Source: an uncultured Pseudomonadota bacterium (lineage in GTDB: Bacteria > Pseudomonadota > Gammaproteobacteria > Methylococcales > Methylomonadaceae). From it: DNA of 64,000 bases. The position numbers and the translations under genes were made by a program. This document shows, piece after piece, positions 47,765-55,581 of this stretch. The stretch lies in contig CAILJB010000002.1 in NCBI GenBank assembly GCA_903834465.1, positions 1-64,000 on the forward strand. Direction: 5' to 3'. Below the pieces are notes generated by a model. That model searched no databases. It was not told the DNA's origin and saw only the letters and a list, made by a program, of their open reading frames with translations. Each line of letters begins with the position of its first letter. Positions within the stretch are counted from its first letter, which is position 1.

Positions 47765-48637
47765 ATGCAAAGCCCAATTCTACAAAAACTAGCGACTGAA
47801 GACAAAAGTCTGTTGTCATCACGACGTAAATTTTTAAAAAATATCGCTTGCGGTTCGTTGCTATTTTTAGCAGGAACAGAGATGGTGAGTGCGCGAGCAA
47901 AGCACTTTGCAATGCATAAAATCGCACATCGAACTAGCGGTAAAGCAACGCATGTTGCAACTGCCAAACATCAGCAAAAATTTAAAACAGCCATTTCAAA
48001 CAGACTGGCTAAAAAAAGTCATCACGTTCATGAGCAGCTTGCTGCGCACCATTCACAAGGTCGTCATCATTCAAAACATAATCGTATTGAACTTGCCGCA
48101 CACAAACCACAGCGCAGTCGGTTATACCGTGATGATGCACTGGTATTGGATACACGCGAGGAACGTCAATTTTTTGCACGAAAAATTCCGTCAAAAATGA
48201 TTGCATTGCAAAATCCACATACAGGCGATCAATTGCGTTTAACGTATTTTGAACGTGGTTTATATATCGAAGATGCGTTGCAAGAAATCGATTATATTTT
48301 GCGGGATTATCACACTGGCGATGTTCATCCAATCGATCCCGCGTTACTCGATCAGCTTTATGATTTGAAATTGCGTTTGGGCGTAAGTCGTCCATTCAAT
48401 ATTATTTCCGGTTATCGTTCACCAGAAACAAATGCAAATTTACGTCGTCACAGTGACGGTGTGGCGCGAAACAGTCTGCACATGCAGGGACGTGCCGTTG
48501 ATATTCGTCTCGATGGTTACAGCGCAAGAACGATTCGTGATGCCGCGCTAACCATGCAACGCGGCGGGGTCGGTTATTACCCTGAATCTAATTTTGTGCA
48601 TTTAGATACAGGAAGTATCAGAACATGGGGCGCGTAA
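47765..48637 (+). CDS. M15-family (DUF882) murein peptidase with Tat signal
   Basis: 290 residues. The N-terminus carries a Tat-type motif SRRKFLKN followed by a hydrophobic stretch. A His-rich, basic region follows (about 40-120). The C-terminal domain (about 135-290) is DUF882/peptidase M15_2 (MepK/YcbK type): FNIISGYRSPETN, SLHMQGRAVDIRL and VGYYPESNFVHLDTG hold the zinc-binding His, Asp and His. Related enzymes cleave cross-links in peptidoglycan. It converges with fchA with no gap between the stops. Confidence 0.9.
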   Translation: MQSPILQKLATEDKSLLSSRRKFLKNIACGSLLFLAGTEMVSARAKHFAMHKIAHRTSGKATHVATAKHQQKFKTAISNRLAKKSHHVHEQLAAHHSQGRHHSKHNRIELAAHKPQRSRLYRDDALVLDTREERQFFARKIPSKMIALQNPHTGDQLRLTYFERGLYIEDALQEIDYILRDYHTGDVHPIDPALLDQLYDLKLRLGVSRPFNIISGYRSPETNANLRRHSDGVARNSLHMQGRAVDIRLDGYSARTIRDAALTMQRGGVGYYPESNFVHLDTGSIRTWGA

Positions 48638-49267
48638 CTAGAGTCTACTTTTTACTAAATCATAAATTTCTTGGCTGACAATTTCAGCCCCGTCCAAAAT
48701 AGCCGATAATTCGGCTATTTTTTTGTCGGCAAAGGCTTTGTCTCTTAGACTTGAGGCGTTAATGTAAACATTTAATGCGGCACTCTTTAGACCTGCATAA
48801 CCAGACATAACGGCTACGCCCGCGTCACTAATCACAGCGGTACTGCCTTTTTCAGCGGCAATACGACTCAATGCAATTATTTCTGCACACGCTTTTGCAC
48901 ACGCTAAAGGCACATCGGTTGCGTCTTTTAAAACGATTTGAATTGCGGTACTTCGCGCTTCCTTTTCTTCGTTCGTTTCTTTAGGTAACGCATACGTTGC
49001 CATTAACCGATTGAAAACATCCACATCCGCTTTAATCATGCCCGTTAATTGTTTGCGTAATAGTTCCGATTTTTCTAATAACACCTGCATTTCAGTTTCA
49101 ACTTCTGCGTATTTAGGTTTACCAATCGTTAAATTACACACCATACTGGTTAAGGCTGCCGCTTGTGCGCCCATTAACGCCGCCGCACTGCCACCGCCTG
49201 GTGTCGCAGATTTACTGGCTAACGTATCAAGGTAAGATTGCAACGTATTGTCTTTAATTTCGGTCAT
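48638..49267 (-). CDS. fchA: Methenyltetrahydrofolate cyclohydrolase-type protein (FchA family)
   Basis: 209 residues, the length of single-domain FchA/formiminotransferase-cyclodeaminase family proteins. It has SATPGGGSAAALMGAQAAAL, VCNLTIGKPKYAEVE and VPLACAKACAEI. In methylotrophs FchA interconverts methenyl- and formyl-tetrahydrofolate. It diverges from the tetrahydromethanopterin-linked genes; mtdA is not in the window. The shared 94-base gap holds a perfect palindrome at 49304-49325. Confidence 0.9.
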   Translation of the reverse strand: MTEIKDNTLQSYLDTLASKSATPGGGSAAALMGAQAAALTSMVCNLTIGKPKYAEVETEMQVLLEKSELLRKQLTGMIKADVDVFNRLMATYALPKETNEEKEARSTAIQIVLKDATDVPLACAKACAEIIALSRIAAEKGSTAVISDAGVAVMSGYAGLKSAALNVYINASSLRDKAFADKKIAELSAILDGAEIVSQEIYDLVKSRL

Positions 49268-49303
49268 TTTTAAAATTAGATAAAGTTGAAAAGTATGCGA
49301 ATC

Positions 49304-49325
49304 ACAAAACTGCGCTCAGTTTTGT
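49304..49325. promoter_or_regulatory. Palindrome between fchA and the ATP-grasp gene
   Basis: ACAAAACTG (49304-49312) and CAGTTTTGT (49317-49325) form a perfect 9-bp inverted repeat around CGCT, 37-58 bases upstream of both start codons. It could be an operator for divergent C1 genes. A partial copy, CAGTTTTATCATT, lies before fae near 51140, against CAGTTTTGTTATCATT here. Confidence 0.5.
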
Positions 49326-49361
49326 TATCATTCTGCATAACATTACCGCAGAATTACATTC

Positions 49362-50258
49362 ATGACCATTCCAAAAATTGCTATTTTTACTGACGATGCT
49401 GGCTGGCACGGCAAACAATTACAACAAGCATTTAAAAATTTAGGTTACGACAGTGCGTTTGTTTCGCTGACCGAATGCCATTTTAATCTTGCCAATCCTG
49501 CCCTTCCCATTTTTATTCCTGAATTTGAAACTGCGTTGCCTGCCGCAGTTTTTGTACGAGGTGTTGCGGGTGGCTCGCTTGAAGAAGTGGTTTTATATTT
49601 AGACTTTCTGCACGCGCTAAAAGTCATGGGTATTCCGGTTTATAACGATGCGTCGGCAATTGAACGTAGTGTGGATAAAGCGATGACGAGCTTTTTATTG
49701 CATCATGCTGGATTGCTGACACCACCGACGTGGGTGCTGCGTGATAGAGAAACTGCGTTGGCTTTAATGAAAAACGAACTTTTACAAGGTAATTTTATTA
49801 TCAGCAAACCACTATTCGGTTCACAAGGCGAAGGTATCCGCCGTATTGAAAAAATGACGGATTTACCTTGGTTGACTAGCAGTCATGGCGTGTATTATTT
49901 ACAACGTTTTGTATCCTGTGCTGGCGATGGATTTTCAGATTATCGCGTATTTGTGATTAACGGCAATGTTGTGGCAACCATGCGTCGACGCGGTAAATCG
50001 TGGTTAAACAATGTAGCAAAAGGTGCAAGCTGTGAACGTGTCGAACCCACTGTTGAAATGGTTGAATTAGCGATTAAAGCCACGCAACTGTTGCACATGG
50101 ATTACGCTGGCGTTGACATTATTGAAGATAGCAAAGGGCGATTGAACGTAATTGAAATTAACAGTGTTCCGGCGTGGAAAGGTTTGGAAAGCGTTTACGA
50201 TTTGAATATCGCAGAATTATTAGCGAAAGATTTAGTTAACAGACATATCAAAAAATGA
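49362..50258 (+). CDS. RimK-like ATP-grasp protein of the H4MPT pathway cluster (Orf5 type)
   Basis: 298 residues. An ATP-grasp fold with RSVDKAMTSFLLHHAGLLTP, NFIISKPLFGSQGEGIRRIE, and GRLNVIEINSVPAW, where the last holds the metal-binding Glu and Asn. In Methylobacterium extorquens the homologous position (mch-orf5-orf7-fae) carries orf5, needed for formaldehyde oxidation and thought to add glutamate or a related group to a C1 carrier cofactor. The next gene overlaps by 4 bases, and fae follows, so the cluster orf5-orf7-fae is conserved. The exact substrate is not established. Confidence 0.87.
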   Translation: MTIPKIAIFTDDAGWHGKQLQQAFKNLGYDSAFVSLTECHFNLANPALPIFIPEFETALPAAVFVRGVAGGSLEEVVLYLDFLHALKVMGIPVYNDASAIERSVDKAMTSFLLHHAGLLTPPTWVLRDRETALALMKNELLQGNFIISKPLFGSQGEGIRRIEKMTDLPWLTSSHGVYYLQRFVSCAGDGFSDYRVFVINGNVVATMRRRGKSWLNNVAKGASCERVEPTVEMVELAIKATQLLHMDYAGVDIIEDSKGRLNVIEINSVPAWKGLESVYDLNIAELLAKDLVNRHIKK

Positions 50259-51100
50259 ATTCATCTCAATTAGTCGAATTTTATCGTCAAGCCTGTGAAG
50301 TCGAATTACAGGCGTTTAAACCCGGAAATGTCAGCATTTATGCCGAAGGTCATGACATGACTGTTGATGATTTTCGCCGCAGTGCTGAAATGAGTGCCTC
50401 GCCATTATGTGACGCGACCTATTCACTTGGCGAGAAAATTTTTTACGCCATCAAAGCAACGCGCGATGCGGTGGGTTGCAACACGAATTTAGGTATTATT
50501 TTGTTATGTGCGCCATTGATTCATGCCGTGCAAAATTATCCGCAAATGCCGCTGCGTGATGCTTTAAAGCAAGTGCTAAAAAATACCACGATTGACGATG
50601 CAAATTGGACATTTCAAGCCATTGCGTTAGCCTCGCCAGGTGGTTTAGGTGAAGTCGATAAACAAGACGTAAAACAAAATGCAACAGTTACGCTACAAGC
50701 CGCAATGCGTCTAGCATCGGATAAAGATAGGGTTGCTTTGCAGTACGTTAGTGATTATAAAGATATTTTCGATTTAGGCGTTTTAAGGTATACTTGTGCC
50801 TTCAATCGGTGGGGTGAGCAGAGTTGGGCAGCAGTTGCAGTTTATGCAGGTTTGTTGAGTCAATTTCCTGATAGTCATATCGAGAGAAAATTTGGGAGTC
50901 GGTACTCTGCAAGGGTAGCAACTATGATGAGTGAGCTTAGCGATAGGCTACTGCTCATAGATGACCCTGAACAGGTTAAGCCGCTGCTTTATCAGATGGA
51001 TGCTGAGCTTAAATCACACGGTTTGAACCCAGGTACGTCCGCTGATTTGACAGTGGCAACAGTATTAACCGTATTTTTAGAATGTTCTCTCTGTGCGTAG
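50255..51100 (+). CDS. Triphosphoribosyl-dephospho-CoA synthase-like protein (Orf7 type)
   Basis: 281 residues of the CitG/MdcB family: EVELQAFKPGNVSIYAEGHD and NTNLGIILLCAPL are the conserved blocks. There are no citrate- or malonate-lyase genes nearby, so the CitG reaction is unlikely. Homologues in methylotrophs sit between the ATP-grasp gene and fae and are linked to tetrahydromethanopterin or methylofuran cofactor formation. Overlap of 4 bases with the upstream gene shows coupling. Confidence 0.88.
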   Translation: MNSSQLVEFYRQACEVELQAFKPGNVSIYAEGHDMTVDDFRRSAEMSASPLCDATYSLGEKIFYAIKATRDAVGCNTNLGIILLCAPLIHAVQNYPQMPLRDALKQVLKNTTIDDANWTFQAIALASPGGLGEVDKQDVKQNATVTLQAAMRLASDKDRVALQYVSDYKDIFDLGVLRYTCAFNRWGEQSWAAVAVYAGLLSQFPDSHIERKFGSRYSARVATMMSELSDRLLLIDDPEQVKPLLYQMDAELKSHGLNPGTSADLTVATVLTVFLECSLCA

Positions 51101-51176
51101 AGACAAATCGGAGACATGAGTAATGTCGATAGTAAATTCAGTTTTATCATTTTTTTGTTCAAAGGAGAAAAATAGC

Positions 51177-51692
51177 ATGGCAAAAATCAATAACTTGCGC
51201 GTAGGCGAATCTTTAGTTGGTGAAGGTAACGAAATCGCTCACATCGATTTAATCATTGGACCTCGTGGTTCAGCGGCTGAAACTGCTTTCGCAACCGCTT
51301 TAACAAACAACAAAGACGGTTTCTCAACATTGTTGGCTGTTGTTGCACCAAACTTAATGGTTAAACCTGCAACCATTTTATTCAACAAAGTAACAATCAA
51401 AGGTGCTAAACAAGCTGTTCAAATGTTTGGTCCAGCACAACGTGCGGTTGCTATGGCAATTGCTGATTCTGTTGAAGACGGCACAATCCCAGCTGACGAA
51501 GCTGACGATTTATTCGTTTCTGTTGGTGTATTCATTCACTGGTTAGCTGAAGACGACGCGAAAATCGAAGAATTCAACTACAAAGCAACTAAAGAAGCAT
51601 TAGCTCGTGCTATTTCTGGCACACCAACTGCGAAAGAAGTTGTTGCTGCTAAAAAAGAAGCGAAACACCCATTTGCTGCAAACAGCGTTTAA
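51177..51692 (+). CDS. fae: Formaldehyde-activating enzyme
   Basis: 171 residues. Fae joins formaldehyde with tetrahydromethanopterin to give methylene-H4MPT, the entry step of formaldehyde oxidation in methylotrophs. The active-site His lies in [39 protein letters not shown] and [14 protein letters not shown] are family blocks. The ATG at 51177 follows AAAGGAG. Codons here are markedly biased to the frequent synonyms, which fits high expression. A terminator follows at 51732-51760. Confidence 0.98.
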   Translation: MAKINNLRVGESLVGEGNEIAHIDLIIGPRGSAAETAFATALTNNKDGFSTLLAVVAPNLMVKPATILFNKVTIKGAKQAVQMFGPAQRAVAMAIADSVEDGTIPADEADDLFVSVGVFIHWLAEDDAKIEEFNYKATKEALARAISGTPTAKEVVAAKKEAKHPFAANSV

Positions 51693-51731
51693 TTCAGTTT
51701 GAGCCTTTTGGCTTAAAATCGAATAAACAAA

Positions 51732-51760
51732 AATACCTCAGCTTGCTGGGGTATTTTTTT
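51732..51760. terminator. Bidirectional terminator between fae and the HisA-like gene
   Basis: AATACCTCAGC (51732-51742) pairs with GCTGGGGTATT (51745-51755) with one wobble, followed by TTTTTT on the plus strand. On the minus strand the stem runs into a T-rich stretch, so it can serve both converging genes. Confidence 0.93.
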
Positions 51761-51762
51761 GC

Positions 51763-52446
51763 CTAAAACTGGGAAATATCCATTTTTGTAATTGCACCAG
51801 AATGTAAGGCACTGGCGAGTAAAACGTGCTTTATAGCGATAGATTTTAGCTTCTGTATATCTGCCATATCTCGCACACCACCTGCGGCAATAAATTTTTT
51901 TTGGGGATAATTCTGTTTAAACTGCTGCAACAAATCAACATTCACGCCCTGCGAACTTCCTACACGATTCAATGTCATTACAATCACGTTTTCTGACCAG
52001 AATTCGGTTTCAGTAAACAGTTTTTTTGCCCCAAGCATTTCACCGGTTATGCCATAATCTAGCGATAACATAAAACGCTGTTTAAAATCCAAAAGCTCGC
52101 AAATATTTTCATCATTGAAACACTCACTACCTAACACGGGAAAATAATTTTCTGGAAATATTTTTGCTTGCTGATACCCCGCGTCAATCCAAAACGTAAT
52201 ATCGGAAAAATTGTTTAATACTTGGTAAATGAGCGCGGCATTATTGCCCTGCCCTGTAATCGCGTTTAAATCAGCAATATAAAATGTATCAAAAGCGTAT
52301 AAATTCAAAAAACCATGTAACACTGAATAAATATCAGAATTCGGCGTGAGTACACTTTTTATCGGTTGATACTGTTCGCGTTGTCCTTGTTTAGCGTGAA
52401 CAACGATACCATTTTTTAAATCGATGACGGGAATAATGAGTTTCAT
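51763..52446 (-). CDS. HisA-like TIM-barrel protein beside fae
   Basis: 227 residues. It has the HisA outline: IPVIDLKNGIVVHAKQG at the start, the phosphate-binding AAGGVRDMADIQKL and LLASALHSGAI near the end. Where HisA has the second catalytic Asp (T-D-x-x-R-D-G), this protein reads TLNRVGSSQG, with Val in place of Asp, so it should not be the histidine-pathway isomerase. Similar HisA-like genes sit in tetrahydromethanopterin gene clusters of methylotrophs; the reaction is unknown. It lies between fae (convergent) and the end of glnA on the same strand. Confidence 0.85.
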   Translation of the reverse strand: MKLIIPVIDLKNGIVVHAKQGQREQYQPIKSVLTPNSDIYSVLHGFLNLYAFDTFYIADLNAITGQGNNAALIYQVLNNFSDITFWIDAGYQQAKIFPENYFPVLGSECFNDENICELLDFKQRFMLSLDYGITGEMLGAKKLFTETEFWSENVIVMTLNRVGSSQGVNVDLLQQFKQNYPQKKFIAAGGVRDMADIQKLKSIAIKHVLLASALHSGAITKMDISQF

Positions 52447-52467
52447 AAAAATGTAAATATAAATGAA

Positions 52468-52497
52468 AACGCCCCATTTCTGGGGCGTTCTTTTTTG
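52468..52497 (-). terminator. Terminator after glnA
   Basis: AACGCCCCA (52468-52476) pairs perfectly with TGGGGCGTT (52481-52489). On the minus strand the stem is followed by TTCATTT; on the plus strand by CTTTTTT. It lies between the glnA stop and the HisA-like start. Confidence 0.9.
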
Positions 52498-52522
52498 CGA
52501 AACTAAAAACGAATGTTTTTAA

Positions 52523-53932
52523 TTACAAGCTGTAATACATATCGTATTCAACAGGGTGTGTACTCATACGCAAGCGTGTGACTTCTTCCATTTTCAACGT
52601 AATATAAGCGTCAATTACGTCGTTAGTGAATACGCCACCTTTTGTTAAGAATTCACGGTCTTTGTCCAATTCTTCTAAGGCTTGGTCGAAAGCGTGGCAA
52701 ACTTGTGGGATATTTTTTTCTTCTTCTGGTGGCAAGTCGTACAAATCTTTGTCCATCGCTTCACCTGGATGGATTTTGTTTTGAATACCGTCTAAGCCAG
52801 CCATGAGCATTGCAGAAAATGCTAAGTATGGGTTTGCTGTTGAGTCAGGGAAACGTACTTCGATACGACGACCTTTTGGATTACGAACGAAAGGAATACG
52901 AATTGACGCTGAACGGTTACGCGCTGAGTAAGCCAACATAACTGGAGCTTCGAAACCTGGAACTAAACGTTTGTAGCTGTTTGTTGAAGCATTTGTGAAA
53001 GCGTTTAATGCTTTAGCGTGTTTGATGATACCGCCGATGTAGAATAACGCCGTTTCAGACAAACCACCGTATAAATCACCGCTAAACAAGTTCACGCCGT
53101 CTTTTGATAAAGATTGGTGAACGTGCATACCACTACCGTTGTCGCCCACTAATGGTTTAGGCATGAAAGTCGCCGTTTTGCCATAAGCGTGCGCGATGTT
53201 TGCGATAACGTATTTTAATTCTAAAACTTCATCCGCTTTTTTAACCAATGTGTTGAATTTCACACCGATTTCGCATTGACCAGCGGTCGCAACTTCGTGG
53301 TGGTGAACTTCAGTAATTTGTCCCATCGCTTCCAATGTTTGGCACATTGCAGAGCGCATGTCTTGGAATGAATCAACTGGAGGCACAGGGAAATAACCAC
53401 CTTTCACACCTGGACGATGACCCGTGTTGCCATCTGGATAAACTTTTTCTGCGTTCCAGCCGGCTTCTTCAGAATCGATTTTGTAGAACGTGCCGCTCAT
53501 GTCTGCGCCCCAACGAACGTCATCAAAAATGAAGAATTCGTTTTCTGGGCCAAAGAATGCCGCGTCAGCAATGCCAGTAGATTTTAAATATTCTTGAGCG
53601 CGTTTTGCCAAAGAACGTGGATCACGTTCATAACCTTGCATATTTTTAGGTTCGATGATGTCGCAACGAATGATTAAGGTGTTGTCATCAAAGAATGGAT
53701 CCATAACTGCTGAACTTGGATCTGGGAGTAAAATCATGTCTGATTCATTGATGTGTTTCCAGCCAGCAATTGACGAGCCGTCAAACATGTTGCCGTCTTC
53801 AAAAGTATCTTCATCAATGGTATGTGCAGGGAAAGTAACGTGTTGTTCTTTACCGCGAGTATCGCAGAAACGGAAATCAACGAATTTCACATCGTTGTCT
53901 TTAATCATTTTAAGTACGTTTGCTACAGACAT
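52523..53932 (-). CDS. glnA: Glutamine synthetase, type I
   Basis: 469 residues, the length of enterobacterial GlnA. It assimilates ammonium into glutamine. It has [10 protein letters not shown]-type substrate block ([17 protein letters not shown]), [24 protein letters not shown], and the adenylylation loop [12 protein letters not shown] with the regulatory Tyr, so activity is probably tuned by GlnE. The ATG follows TAGGAGACG. ntrBC do not follow it here. It diverges from the barrel-amt-glnK-amt group across 306 bases. Confidence 0.98.
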   Translation of the reverse strand: MSVANVLKMIKDNDVKFVDFRFCDTRGKEQHVTFPAHTIDEDTFEDGNMFDGSSIAGWKHINESDMILLPDPSSAVMDPFFDDNTLIIRCDIIEPKNMQGYERDPRSLAKRAQEYLKSTGIADAAFFGPENEFFIFDDVRWGADMSGTFYKIDSEEAGWNAEKVYPDGNTGHRPGVKGGYFPVPPVDSFQDMRSAMCQTLEAMGQITEVHHHEVATAGQCEIGVKFNTLVKKADEVLELKYVIANIAHAYGKTATFMPKPLVGDNGSGMHVHQSLSKDGVNLFSGDLYGGLSETALFYIGGIIKHAKALNAFTNASTNSYKRLVPGFEAPVMLAYSARNRSASIRIPFVRNPKGRRIEVRFPDSTANPYLAFSAMLMAGLDGIQNKIHPGEAMDKDLYDLPPEEEKNIPQVCHAFDQALEELDKDREFLTKGGVFTNDVIDAYITLKMEEVTRLRMSTHPVEYDMYYSL

Positions 53933-54073
53933 TTAAAGCGTCTCCTAAATTGTTATTATGGTATGAAAATGAAAAGTCGGTGTTTGTTATCACAACCAGC
54001 GTAACGATACCATTTTTTTCAAGCGTTTAGCCACTAAAAAATAACCGGTGAAAAAGCGCGTTTTCTTCGTTGA

Positions 54074-54121
54074 TGCACTTAAATTAAACATGAAATGTCG
54101 CATCTGCTTCATTATGGTGCA
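54074..54121. promoter_or_regulatory. Two NtrC-like enhancer sites
   Basis: TGCTTCATTATGGTGCA (54105-54121) matches TGCACC-N5-GGTGCA at 10 of 12 positions. A weaker site, TGCACTTAAATTAAACA (54074-54090), has one good half. They are 31 bp apart, close to three helical turns, and 64-111 bases upstream of the sigma-54 promoter, the usual NtrC arrangement. Confidence 0.65.
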
Positions 54122-54183
54122 TTTATTGTTTTAAACATGACATTGTAATTTCCAAGCAACTGTTTTTGTTGTTTTTTTGATAC

Positions 54184-54199
54184 TGGCACAATACCTGCA
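54184..54199 (+). promoter_or_regulatory. Sigma-54 promoter of the barrel-amt-glnK-amt group
   Basis: TGGCACAATACCTGCA has GG and GC spaced by 10 bases and a full TGGCAC. The start would be near 54210, 29 bases before the barrel-protein ATG. Confidence 0.88.
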
Positions 54200-54238
54200 T
54201 TTTCGAATATATACATCAAAATCAATTTAGGAAAAATC

Positions 54239-55564
54239 ATGAGGAAAATAAAAAAATATAATAAATACCGTGTGATGCACGTTGCAACAGGTAGTTTATT
54301 ATTGATGGGGTTGATTGCAAATGCTCATTCTGGCGCAATTGCGGATTTAACAGGATACGATGCAAATGAAACATCGTTGTTTAAAAACAACGGTATTGTT
54401 GTCGGTGGTTGGGCAAATGCAGGGATTACTTACAACGCGACGAACCCTGCAAATGGTTTTAATGGTCCTGTAACGTTCGGAGACCGTGCCAGTGAAGTGC
54501 AATTGAACCAATTAAACCTCTTTATTCAACGCGCAGTTGCAACAGAAGGCACGGGCTGGGATTTTGGCGGACGTTTTGATGTCATGTTTGGGACGGATTC
54601 CATTTTTACGCAAGCCTACGGTGTACCGGCATTTGATGTAAATAATGGCTCGCCTTTGAATCGCAGTCATTGGGATTTAAATATGCTCAACAGTGCGGGC
54701 AATAATCGTTTTTACGATTTAGCCTTACCACAAGCCTACGCTGAAGCCTATGTACCGATTGGCAATGGTTTGAATGTTAAAGCCGGTCACTTTTATACGC
54801 CAATTGGTTATGAAACCGTTCCTGCACCAGACAATTTTTTCTACACCCACGCTTATACCATGCAATATGGCGAACCGTTCACGCACACTGGCGTGATGGG
54901 CAATTATGCCGTGGATTCAAATTGGTCTGTTATGGGCGGTGTCACAACAGGTAGCGCAACCGGTGGTTGGGATGGTGGTTTTGATAAACAACTCGGTAAC
55001 TGGGGTGGTTTAGCAGGCATGACATGGACAAGTAATGACAAAGGTTCATCAGCTAATGTCAGCGGCACTTATGGTAAAACATCTGAAACCAGTAACAAAA
55101 CATGGGCATTGTATAGTATTGTTTTAAAACACAATATCACCGATAAAACCCATTTAATGCTGCAACATGACCATGGATTTGCGAATGGTGTAATGGTGGC
55201 ATCTGGTATAAGAGATGCTGAATGGTACGGCATCAATATGCACTTAACGTATGACATCAAAGACAATTTAACGGCTGGCATTCGTACTGAATGGTTTAGA
55301 GATCAAACAGGTTTTCGTGTTTGTTCACCAGGTCGCGTTAGTGCAGCAACAGATAATACAGGCGCAAGTTATGCGGCAAATTTTGCAGCAAATTGCAGTG
55401 CTGCAACGTATTATGCTGTTACAGCTGGTTTAAATTGGAAACCCGTAACTTGGTTAAACTTACGTCCAAACGTCCGTTATGACTGGGCGGATGGGGCGCG
55501 TCCATTTGGTAACAACAAACAAGATCAATTCCTATTCTCTACTGACTTTAATATCAATTTCTAA
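54239..55564 (+). CDS. Outer-membrane beta-barrel protein (putative porin), nitrogen-regulated
   Basis: 441 residues with an N-terminal signal segment (helix about 14-29, cleaved near ANA/HSG). The rest is rich in Gly, Asn, Thr and aromatic residues with alternating strands and ends in Phe (FLFSTDFNINF), as outer-membrane barrels do. It follows the OmpL-like beta-barrel porin-2 pattern (FIQRAV, WDFGGRFDVMFGTD, PQAYAEAYVPIGNGLNVKAG). The ATG follows TTTAGGAAA. amt starts 17 bases later, so it is the first gene of an NtrC/sigma-54 operon and may let ammonium or small N compounds pass the outer membrane; that is inferred. Confidence 0.88.
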   Translation: MRKIKKYNKYRVMHVATGSLLLMGLIANAHSGAIADLTGYDANETSLFKNNGIVVGGWANAGITYNATNPANGFNGPVTFGDRASEVQLNQLNLFIQRAVATEGTGWDFGGRFDVMFGTDSIFTQAYGVPAFDVNNGSPLNRSHWDLNMLNSAGNNRFYDLALPQAYAEAYVPIGNGLNVKAGHFYTPIGYETVPAPDNFFYTHAYTMQYGEPFTHTGVMGNYAVDSNWSVMGGVTTGSATGGWDGGFDKQLGNWGGLAGMTWTSNDKGSSANVSGTYGKTSETSNKTWALYSIVLKHNITDKTHLMLQHDHGFANGVMVASGIRDAEWYGINMHLTYDIKDNLTAGIRTEWFRDQTGFRVCSPGRVSAATDNTGASYAANFAANCSAATYYAVTAGLNWKPVTWLNLRPNVRYDWADGARPFGNNKQDQFLFSTDFNINF

Positions 55565-55581
55565 AATTTTAAGGTGGAAAA

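Larger units (their letters stand above)
53933..54238. other. 306-base divergent control region (glnA / barrel protein)
   Basis: No gene lies here. It holds the sigma-54 promoter (54184-54199) and NtrC-like sites (54074-54121) for the plus-strand operon. For glnA on the minus strand I see a good ribosome binding site and a CATAAT hexamer near 53957-53962, but no good -35; a GG-N9-GC stretch (TGGTATCGTTACGC, about 54000-54014) has one base too few for sigma-54. Confidence 0.7.

Noticed and set aside
54000-54014. Sigma-54 promoter for glnA
   Set aside because: GG and GC are separated by 9 bases, not 10, and TGGCAC is missing.
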